NCBI RefSeq assembly: GCF_963855985.1
Contig: NC_087106.1
Span: 9,283,001-9,347,000, forward strand
Source of the DNA: Ostrinia nubilalis
Lineage: Eukaryota > Arthropoda > Insecta > Lepidoptera > Crambidae
Direction of reading: 5' to 3'
Length of the DNA: 64,000 nucleotides
The translations under genes were made by a program, and so were the position numbers. Of the stretch, positions 51,501-56,765 are shown piece by piece (the first letter of the stretch is position 1; each line of letters begins with the position of its first letter). The notes beneath the pieces were generated by a model, which worked only from the letters and a program-made list of their open reading frames with translations, ran no database searches and was not told where the DNA came from.

Positions 51501-53928
51501 GAATGCTCGGAGTCAAATTCATCTATGAAGACAAAGTGGACGTCGAGATTACACAACGTAAGTTCATAAAAATGATCATTTTAAAGTTGCCGTAAATCAA
51601 ATAATAGTTGCCGTACTTATACCTACATGTTTTTGAAAAGCAAAAACAAAATTTAATTGGTGTAGGTAGAATTTAATAAACTAAAATTGCTACTGAATAA
51701 CAGGAAATGATAGTCGTAAATCTGTATGAAAATTCGGCATTTTCTTAATGCGCTAAACAGATACGTAGAAATAACTTTTTCATGACCAATAACACAACGA
51801 AAAATTCAAACAAAAAGACACGATAATTCTTTATATTTCGCTGTAGCACACTCTTTCTCGTCGCATCTCGTATATTTCGTCGACTGTGTTTAACCTCGTG
51901 TCTCAGGGTGTTCCAGGGTGGGAGGTGTCATACTATAACTAGCGACTTCGTACGCGTAGATCCCGTTTTACCCCCTTAGGGATTTCAGCCCGATCCGTCC
52001 AGTGGTTTGGGCTGTCCGTTGATAGATCACTATGTCAGTCAGTCAGTCAGTCACCTTTGAGTCATAATTTAGATATGTCATGTTCGTTCATGCCTTGTTC
52101 ACTCCAGGTCGCGGAAGCTCAGGCAAGGTATCAGAACTGCACCGCTGGGCGTCGCACGGCGTGCGTCGACGCGCGTATTCGGCGGCGCGTGCGCACGGCT
52201 ATGGTGTGGCGTGTGTAGCCCAGCCTTTGGATCGGGCAGCAGCTGCTTTCTTGGCTAGTGCCTTCCATGCCGGCGCGCTGGCTACGGTCAAAGCACATTA
52301 TCGAGTCAAGTGAGTTGTAATACAGTTTATTTTGAAGCAGTTCTTACACAGAAGGGAGGGGGAAATATCTCTCGACATCCCAATAGCCCGCCGCTGATGT
52401 CATGGTCTTGCAAGGAAAATCTACAACCTCCGCCTGTTTAAGTTAGTGTAATTTACCACATTTTTGGAAAAGTTGAGATTTGTAAAGGGATCAAAATCTT
52501 TAGCTTATGTTCTAGGAGTCTTATGTTCAACTAGGAACTCCTAGAGACGGATGATAATGACTCTTAAAAAATGTAAAAAATGATCCATTAACTAGTTACT
52601 TTCCACTCCACTACCAACATCTTGCAATAGCATATTCGAGGATTTTCTACAAAAGTGTGACGATATTTTTTATTTAGAATTTGACATCGAAATAGTAATT
52701 CTACTTATTTTTCCAGGGAGCACGACCTACGCATCATCAGGCCGTTCATCTACGTGCGCGCGCGCGCTTTGGATGCGTTTGCGCGAGCGCGTGGCCTGCC
52801 AGACTTCCGCGCGCCGCCCGACCTTGACTCTTCTCCTCCTGACAGTCCCACCAGCAGCGACCATGGAGACAACAGGTTGGTTATATCTGTAAATTAAAGG
52901 GCCTTAGAAATTAAATAGGTCCCTTTTATTGATTCAAGTGGTAGATTTATTCAGTCCATTACGAATGAGCGAGAGAGTTGCTGATGTGCGGATTCCACAC
53001 GAGATTTGTAATCGAAAAAATAACTAATTCTTGCCGTTTAATGTGATTTATGAGTTCACTTAAAAATTCACTTTGTATTTTGTACTTTATCTACCTATGT
53101 ATTCTGAAACCAAAGGTTTGAAAATTTCAACTATGAACTGTCTATCTCGAATAAAACTAGTTCCTGTCAATAAAAAGTCAGCTGACCTAAAAACCTTTCC
53201 CTTCAGCAACAAACGCCCACAAAGATTAGATTTCTATTACCCTAACTACCCAAACAATGACCAGTATTCTTTAAAAACTTAATATCCTTTCAGCAAAGAG
53301 CCAGCACACATTGAGCGCTCTGTGTCTGACCCGTGCGGTTCGTCGAGCAAGATCGCGAGCACGTCAGCCTGCGCGCTCGCGAGCACGCTCGCCGAGCCGC
53401 TCGACTTGGCCCGCAGCCTGTTAGAGTGCCAGGAGCGCGTTCACCCGTTCCTGTTCGCGAGCCTGAAGAATGCGCTTCACCCGTTGATTAGTGCCAGGTA
53501 AAGTAGATATTTTATTATTAGGAAAGTTACTAAAGTAGGCCTTTGAACAGATATAAAAAATTTGATTAAAATGTTCGCAAGTAATTAGTCTGAATTCAAA
53601 CGATTGTTAGCTGAAATCTGCTCGATTTTGATTAAGTTTCGTAACGAATCTTCTTAGATGGTTTGTATCACAACTTGCTCATAAAGTGCCTGATAGATAG
53701 CATGTTATTTGTTCGATTAACTACAATTTTTGTATAGCGTTTTATGTCAGGTACCAGTAAAACTAGCAAGTTTTAAGATACAAAGGTCTTAAATAAATCG
53801 ATATTTTCAGGAACATCGAGAAAGATCTGAAAGAGCACAGACACAGAAAGAAGTCGGTGATCCAAATGAAGAACGGAGCCCCCGTCTACGATTCCGAGGA
53901 AGGAACCGATGAGGAACCAGTGCCATAA
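21415..53928 (+). CDS. Cysteine-desulfurase-like / PP-loop (TtcA-like) fusion protein, 16 exons, 5' end missing
   Basis: Sixteen exons join in one open frame of 1475 codons ending at TAA 53926-53928; every junction is GT-AG and phases match. Residues 1-about 470 (numbered from the first full codon, 21417) resemble the class V aminotransferase / cysteine desulfurase fold: YCDYNGSGR start, WDYTLVAP with the PLP-contacting Asp169, EKFVGG with the likely Schiff-base Lys204, and [12 protein letters not shown]. Residues about 490-1100 are Ser-rich and probably disordered. Residues about 1150-1475 resemble the TtcA-type PP-loop ATPase ([35 protein letters not shown]). In the parent families the first domain takes sulfur from cysteine and the second thiolates tRNA. 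Here the expected catalytic Cys, PLP-stacking His, PP-loop Lys/Asp and Fe-S cysteines are absent, so I infer a pseudoenzyme. About 40-60 N-terminal residues are missing; their exon was not found. Fusion architecture: high confidence. Loss of activity: inference. Confidence 0.9.
21566..23046 (-). mobile_element. RTE LINE 3' end split by the snap-back element
   Basis: Left part 21566-21643 carries the GGACGTCCACTGCTGAATAT core, ending ggttggcata. The LINE resumes as cagcgccttcc after the insertion. Nine bases (tagcggcct in the 6498 copy) are missing at the split. Confidence 0.75.
21644..23029. mobile_element. 1386-bp snap-back (foldback) element
   Basis: Two arms of about 610 bp (21644-22252 and 22412-23029) are inverted copies with scattered differences around a loop of about 160 bp. 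Termini TAGTCCAGTCAA / TTGACTGGACTA, with ATA on both sides (21641-21643, 23030-23032). Each arm contains a 62-codon frame in mirrored position (21827-22015 plus; 22836-22648 minus). Superfamily not identified. Confidence 0.88.
23531..23708 (+). CDS. Fusion gene exon, PLP-domain part 2
   Basis: Acceptor tttttcag, donor GAG|gtacga, leaving in phase 0. It encodes [20 protein letters not shown] and, at its end, [12 protein letters not shown]. The family normally has an E-H-H-[SA]-N block (PLP-stacking His) just before the LPWRE-like stretch. Here residues 89-93 read RETER (from 23661), so the histidine is missing. Confidence 0.9.
23769..24072. mobile_element. GGGCTGATTTTTCAATCGTC MITE interrupted by a second MITE
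   Basis: Left part gatttttcaatcgtcagata (23774 on) and right end acgattgaaaaatcagccc (to 24072, then TAA) match the intact 138-bp copy at 60326. Between them a segment with CTGAACTGTCC / GGACAGTTCAG termini (about 23817-23957) is inserted. Confidence 0.75.
23817..23957. mobile_element. MITE nested inside another MITE
   Basis: Inverted termini CTGAACTGTCC ... GGACAGTTCAG enclosing about 140 bp of comparatively GC-rich sequence. No coding capacity. No clear target duplication resolved. Confidence 0.65.
24384..24501. mobile_element. 118-bp palindromic MITE, copy 1
   Basis: Arms ATGCCCGTTTTCACCATCAA ... (ctaatttttaagtgacccctat) fold back almost perfectly. A second copy of identical length is at 62834-62951. 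Confidence 0.85.
24560..24720 (+). mobile_element. 5'-truncated RTE LINE with 8-bp target duplication
   Basis: Starts in the GGACGTAGCGTGGGCC region and ends GGCTGTAACGAACG. Flanked by AAACTGTT at 24552-24559 and 24721-24728. GAACGAA-tail subfamily. Confidence 0.85.
26098..26128 (+). mobile_element. LINE tail of the TTTGATTTTGATTTGATTT type
   Basis: gaataaatatttgattttga followed by tttgatttt; the same tail type (reverse complement) as the LINE at 40609-41110. Only the tail remains. Confidence 0.5.
27642..27775. mobile_element. Inverted-repeat element with TACCGTAAC ends
   Basis: Left taccgtaacgtactactaca(agtac) mirrors right gtacttgtagtac ... gttacggta. About 134 bp, AT-rich core. MITE-like. 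Confidence 0.6.
31357..31743 (+). CDS. Fusion gene exon, PLP-binding core
   Basis: Acceptor tgttccag, donor GAG|gtgaga, exactly 129 codons, phase 0 at both ends. [15 protein letters not shown] matches the family 'FSAASNVTG' block. WDYTLVAP carries the Asp that contacts the PLP ring nitrogen (residue 169). [13 protein letters not shown] carries the expected PLP lysine (residue 204), with Glu in place of the usual preceding His. GC content and codon use are clearly coding against the AT-rich introns. Confidence 0.95.
31744..32394 (+). other. Intron of the fusion gene containing a hAT element
   Basis: 651 bp. Half of it is a 321-bp hAT element; before that a short palindrome (31857-31900, aaaggagtcctaag ... 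aggactccttt) and a remnant RTE tail (31944-31979). The missing PLP-loop codons might have been expected in this interval; I see no exon for them. Confidence 0.7.
31989..32309. mobile_element. Non-autonomous hAT element, perfect 8-bp duplication
   Basis: Termini CAGTGGTTCATAACCT / inverted AGGTTAGGAACTACTG (two mismatches), flanked by ATGTAGTA at 31981-31988 and 32310-32317. 321 bp, no transposase. Confidence 0.92.
32395..32516 (+). CDS. Fusion gene exon, PLP-domain part 4
   Basis: Acceptor gtaaccag, donor AG|gtaagt. It encodes [20 protein letters not shown] and continues to QDYITR. This aligns by eye to the family EREEGGTP.IVESIRAGLA region, but the preceding GGGTVxYVS-like loop is absent across the exon junction. 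The initial ATG is internal, not a start codon, because phases fit the preceding exon. Confidence 0.88.
33137..35353 (+). repeat. GGTTCCGTACC...TTGGCCGG dispersed repeat, internally multiplied
   Basis: Begins agggttccgtacctcaaaag and ends gcgagcccgactcgcacttg then gccggttttt, termini of a very common lepidopteran repeat. An internal block (ctattgtccctttaag ... cagaatcttgaaatt ... ggaaaaattgcgaaaa) recurs near 33270, 34740 and, more decayed, 35090. A snap-back element sits between the first two. Its class is not settled from sequence. Confidence 0.7.
33495..34640. mobile_element. 1146-bp snap-back element, TATA duplication
   Basis: Termini CAGGGTGACTGGAACTGAAC and exact inverse at the right end, flanked by TATA at 33491-33494 and 34641-34644. 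Arms of about 510 bp are inverted copies around an AT-rich loop near 34010-34115. No transposase frame. The 4-bp duplication would fit Sola/Chapaev-like families, but this is a guess. Confidence 0.88.
36281..36413. mobile_element. Inverted-repeat element with ACTGCCC ends
   Basis: Left actgccctcgtagaaaaagt ... ttttaattctggaatcgctt mirrors right aagcgatttcggaattaaaa ... gggggcagt. About 133 bp. MITE-like, boundaries approximate. Confidence 0.6.
37127..37321 (+). mobile_element. Short Helitron-like element
   Basis: Starts TCTATATGAATAAAAATGAA, ends with GCGGAAC aga GTTCGC hairpin and GTCAGCTAG, inserted between A (37126) and T (37322). 195 bp, non-autonomous. Confidence 0.65.
38076..38193. mobile_element. 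GGCTGAGTTGCACCA MITE, degenerate copy
   Basis: Left terminus GGCTGAGTTGCACCA intact; right terminus degenerate (gattgtgcaactcactc). Same interior as 21199-21312 (tttgacagatttttgacatt). Confidence 0.8.
40609..41110 (-). pseudogene. LINE C-terminal ORF relic and tail (jockey/CR1-like)
   Basis: Minus strand 41110-40937 encodes [20 protein letters not shown] and, after [26 protein letters not shown] and stop, typical of the C-terminus of jockey/CR1-type LINE polyproteins. The 3' UTR follows and ends in a TTTGATTTGATTGATTTGAT-type tail at about 40630-40609. 5' truncated; no other ORF parts seen. Confidence 0.75.
45413..45682 (+). CDS. Fusion gene exon with the altered active-site cysteine loop
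   Basis: Acceptor cttccag, donor GC|gtgagt. It encodes [20 protein letters not shown], then [20 protein letters not shown] and [15 protein letters not shown]. The family loop after GIQARGG normally reads CSCAGPYG, where the last Cys corresponds to the SufS catalytic cysteine. Here it is LSSN, with Ser337 (45600-45602) at the catalytic position. The frame is intact. Confidence 0.94.
46275..46591 (+). CDS. Fusion gene exon, end of the aminotransferase-like domain
   Basis: Acceptor tttacag, donor TCTG|gtaagt. It encodes [20 protein letters not shown], then [20 protein letters not shown] and [20 protein letters not shown]. This matches the family C-terminal 'kPGwvRlnf.yf..deev.fil.Av..va..Gw..lp.Y' block, followed by WRH. 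The phase-1 exit matches the next exon. Confidence 0.93.
46693..48255 (+). CDS. Fusion gene exon, long Ser-rich linker
   Basis: The largest exon (1563 nt), acceptor tttgtacag, donor TTCG|gtaagt. The first ~70 residues finish the PLP domain ([20 protein letters not shown], then [16 protein letters not shown]). The remainder is Ser/Thr/Pro-rich and probably disordered. It contains two copies of a 29-residue amphipathic-helix repeat: 47484-47570 ([20 protein letters not shown]...) and 47664-47750 ([20 protein letters not shown]...). Near the end is a cysteine cluster, [16 protein letters not shown], whose role is unknown. Confidence 0.95.
48542..48761 (+). CDS. Fusion gene exon, linker
   Basis: Acceptor atttcag, donor AG|gtgagt. 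It encodes [20 protein letters not shown] and continues through [20 protein letters not shown] to ETERQNR. Charged and largely disordered by composition. No domain recognised. Confidence 0.85.
48762..49918 (+). other. Intron of the fusion gene, nothing recognised
   Basis: 1157 bp, AT-rich. No bounded repeat, exon or RNA gene seen. Other introns over 300 bp further downstream (45683-46274, 50449-50882, 51025-51437, 52310-52716, 52876-53293, 53498-53810) likewise show nothing. Confidence 0.5.
49919..50059 (+). CDS. Fusion gene exon, Ser-rich linker
   Basis: Acceptor tgttctag, donor AG|gtgagc. It encodes [20 protein letters not shown] followed by [14 protein letters not shown]. Low complexity, rich in Ser and Arg, resembling a phosphorylatable linker. 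Phase 2 in and out. Confidence 0.85.
50298..50448 (+). CDS. Fusion gene exon, acidic linker into the PP-loop domain
   Basis: Acceptor cttttacag, donor GAG|gttagt. It encodes an acidic stretch ([20 protein letters not shown]) then [12 protein letters not shown], which leads into the 'DIFKPTLEAIHEF' block that opens the PP-loop domain of related fusion proteins. Confidence 0.88.
50883..51024 (+). CDS. Fusion gene exon carrying the degenerate PP-loop
   Basis: Acceptor ctttccag, donor ATCG|gtaagt. It encodes [20 protein letters not shown], then [20 protein letters not shown]. The TtcA/PP-loop signature SGG-[KxD]-S reads SGGRAS (50937-50954): the Asp is Ala (codon 50949-50951) and the Lys position is Arg. 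Flanking residues are otherwise highly family-like. Confidence 0.93.
51438..51557 (+). CDS. Fusion gene exon, PP-loop domain part 2
   Basis: Acceptor attacag, donor CAAC|gtaagt. It encodes [20 protein letters not shown], then [20 protein letters not shown], corresponding to the family 'DPRPLIPYLKALGVPYFYE' strand-helix-strand unit. Confidence 0.9.
51937..52072 (-). mobile_element. Fragment of the 'acttcgtacgcg' Helitron-like repeat
   Basis: Reads actagcgacttcgtacgcgt then agatcccgttttacccc, matching the 1879-2170 element in the same orientation, with a GTCA tandem run at 52034-52053. Lies in the 550-bp intron immediately before exon 52108. Confidence 0.55.
52108..52309 (+). CDS. Fusion gene exon, PP-loop domain without Fe-S cysteines
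   Basis: Acceptor actccag, donor AA|gtgagt. GC-rich, dominated by GCG, CGC and CGT codons. The family CSFCSRMKRGRLY block (first Fe-S Cys pair) is replaced by [14 protein letters not shown], and the metal/ATP-site G-Q-H-L-D-D block by AQPLDRA (52218-52238). The 'sxFHnGxlxTmKAHYxv' block survives as [16 protein letters not shown]. Confidence 0.9.
52717..52875 (+). CDS. Fusion gene exon, PP-loop domain part 4
   Basis: Acceptor tttttccag, donor AACAG|gttggt. [20 protein letters not shown] matches the family 'GDLRVIRPFVYVREKDL' block. The following [11 protein letters not shown] replaces the 'LPVIPENCPAC' segment, so the second Fe-S cysteine pair is absent. The rest is Ser/Pro-rich. Confidence 0.9.
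53294..53497 (+). CDS. Fusion gene exon, C-terminal helix region
   Basis: Acceptor cctttcag, donor GCCAG|gtaaag. It starts with a Ser/Ala-rich insertion ([20 protein letters not shown]) and ends [20 protein letters not shown], matching the 'LFPRLFLSLKTALRPL' helix that closes the domain. Confidence 0.9.
53811..53928 (+). CDS. Fusion gene terminal coding exon
   Basis: Acceptor tattttcag. It encodes [20 protein letters not shown] and ends with an acidic tail, [10 protein letters not shown], then TAA. Phase 2 entry matches the preceding exon. Confidence 0.92.
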
Positions 53929-56015
53929 GTTACTGACTTTGTGAAATGACACAACACTAGCCCAGCAGTGGGCATTTGAGACTTGATGCTCAACAACGCC
54001 ATAGTAAGGATAAAAACGTACGGACGAAGACTTTTTAGTAAGCTACAAATAAGCTGTCAGAACAAAAATTGTGCTATCACATCGATTGGTGTGGATAAAC
54101 TATCACTCATATTCTTTGGTGACTAATAAAACGTTGTAACTAAGTATTTGCGTGCGCATTTTAACATGATTTAAAATTGTTACCAGTGCTGTGACACAAT
54201 TTTTATTCTGAACAACGTGTCTAGGAGCAATAAATACTTAGAAATCTTCGTCTAAGGATGAATAATATCCGATATTTTTACATTTAAGACATGAATGTTG
54301 ACTACAGAGAGTTGATATTTTTATGATGGTGAAATGAAGATGGAAACAGAATATTTTAGGTTTAGATGTATGGTTGTTGCATTTCGCTACTATTACAGCG
54401 AAGAATGTTATGAATTATAAATTCAACTTTGTAATAAAGGTACAAATTGTGTTACGTTAAGAATTTTACTGTAACTGTGGTTCAGTGAGAAATGAAGGAG
54501 TGAAAGCACTTGCATGAAGAATGTTACGTGCATGTTATTTTTATATTTTATACTTGATTACTGGTTGAAAAATTAATTTAATTTACTGGGTGTTTTGTTA
54601 TGTAAGCAGGTCAATTTCTAGAGTAGTCAGCAATACATATTTTTTATATCAGAATGAATTACTTACGTTTTGACCTCTTACTTTCAGCACCCAAGCTTGC
54701 ATCCATGTATCATTTAATCACCTAGAATTTGAAGTTGGCCGCTCTTGATATCTATGAAGCAAATTAAATTACTCTGGGTAATTAAAAAGAGTCTGATATT
54801 ATGGTTTTCATTGGCCTAATCTTTATTTGCTTAGCTATTGGCCTAATATTAGTTTATTCAGTTAAACAAAGTATGAGTCCCACTTCATAGTGAGTGTGAA
54901 CATGCACAATAGGTGTAAAATATGTTTTATTATTGTTGTCAATTTCTTAATTTCTATTGTGCTAGTTGTTCTAAAAATGTTTAATTTGTTAAACAGACCA
55001 ATTTGTGATTCCTCAGTGATTGTTTTGTTTGTATTGAGACCTTGGGCTGTCGTGATTACAGTCCTGTGAGCATGTGTGAGTTTATGTTCTGTATGCTCGG
55101 GGTTGCCATATTGATTAAATATTAAACTACTAATTATAATTATTGTTTAATTTTGAATAGTTGTGGAATTGAAAACAAAGTGCATTTGTTACAGTCTGCT
55201 ATGAATATTAATGTTAGGAGTTATGATATTCGATGTTACTGTATTATGGACGTAAGAGTGTTGTATGGTGACATTTTAGAAATCTACTATTTATTGTGTC
55301 GTGTTGTTCGTAAACAGAATTATGGATTAGTTTGATAAGTGTTCATGAAATTCAGATTTTATAAAAGATCTGTGACAAAGAATATTACTATTTTGAGGAA
55401 TATTAACGGTCTATTACTATGGTGTTACAAGATATAATTATACTTTAATGTTGTACAAGTTTTCATATAAACTAAACATCAGAATGGTTATTTATGTATA
55501 CAATGGTAGTAGGTAAGTAAGATACAGTAGACTATATGAAAGTTATCATTGTTAAAAATTATTACGGTATTTTATTACCTACTATTCAAGTTGCATAAAT
55601 TGTATTTTATGTGATGTTTAATGATTTTTACAACGATCATTTGCGATTTGATGGGAGAGAGCATGTTTGTATGGCAACATTGGCAGTCAGGTTTTGTTTA
55701 AAAGCAAATACAACGAAATATGACTGTCAATGTGTGGACTGATTATGTTATGTTTATAATTTTAGCCTTTTTACTCATATTAACGAATGATTTCAACTTA
55801 TTAAAGTTGTTTTTTATAATTCTTTGTTTCATTTTCTTGTGATTTTTAAGGATGGCAATTATTTTTGTATTGCTGATGTTTAGAAGTAAGCTCCTATTGA
55901 AATAGGACTAAGTTTAGAATTAACATGAAATGTGAATCAAAGTCCCATTAATTGCTTCCATTATAATTGTATTCATATACATTTTGTCGTATTAAATAAA
56001 GATGGAGTTTTAATA
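53929..56015 (+). other. 3' UTR of the fusion gene
   Basis: About 2.1 kb of AT-rich sequence after the stop codon with no exon-like reading frame and no recognised repeat. Early AATAAA hexamers occur at 54125-54130 and 54433-54438, so shorter transcripts are possible. The distal signal is at 55995-56000. Extent is inferred; RNA reads would settle it. Confidence 0.6.
55995..56000 (+). terminator. Distal polyadenylation signal of the fusion gene
   Basis: AATAAA, followed by a GT/T-rich stretch. It is the last good signal before the convergent metallothionein gene. Confidence 0.55.
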
Positions 56016-56527
56016 AATGAAGATTGTTTCATTTACTTTTCCCTACAGCAATTAACTATTGAATACCTAACTATTATTAATTTTAGTAATTTAGTGTTGT
56101 AAGAATATAAATCACTGATGAAAATTTCGGAAATGACAAAATGGCGCCACGAAATTACCCCTAAAAACTGATCCTTGTTTATTGGGAAAAATAAAACTCT
56201 CATTGCAGGTTACAATACACTATAATATTACTAATACACTACATATTTATGTTCGTGTGCGTTTTCGCTACACTTTCTTACACTAATGAGTATTACAAGT
56301 ACTAGATTCTCCTACATAAATGTCAGCCACTGATCTATTCCCTTTATTAATAATCTTAAGTCCTACACTGAATGTGATAAAATATTAATTATTAATACTA
56401 CATCTTACATTGAAGCGATAAGCAGAGACGAGACTAACTTAGAGATTATGCTAAATACAATATTAATAATAATAAGATCATAATAATTAATACATCAATA
56501 AGTCTAATTACCTAAAATACGAGTATA

Positions 56528-56538
56528 TTTATTTTATT
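56528..56538 (-). terminator. Candidate metallothionein polyadenylation signals
   Basis: Two overlapping AATAAA hexamers on the minus strand, about 200 nt past the stop. Another AATAAA occurs near 56178-56183. Which one is used is unknown. Confidence 0.45.
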
Positions 56539-56730
56539 TCATGACCACACAACATTATCCATTTTGAAATTAGGTACTAAAATATAGATTTTTCATAAAC
56601 CACTACATGATATACGTTAGAGAATTACACATCTATAATATTATTATGCTACAATGCAATAAATATAGAGTACTAAGTGTAAAATAGATTCATTTTGAGA
56701 AGAATTCAGGCGAAGTGTAAGGCCGAATAT

Positions 56731-56765
56731 TTATTTTTTGCCTCCCTGGCAGCATGGCTTACCCC
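56731..56765 (-). CDS. Metallothionein exon 3
   Basis: Acceptor gtttcag. It encodes GGKPCCQGGKK and stop. The AAA AAA TAA ATA end makes an AATAAA hexamer overlap the stop codon. Confidence 0.92.

Noticed and set aside
52034..52054. GTCA tandem run as a regulatory site
   Set aside because: Five to six units inside a Helitron-like fragment; ordinary microsatellite.
54125..54438. Early AATAAA hexamers as the transcript end
   Set aside because: Possible alternative sites, but AT-rich DNA gives many; the distal one at 55995 has the better downstream context.
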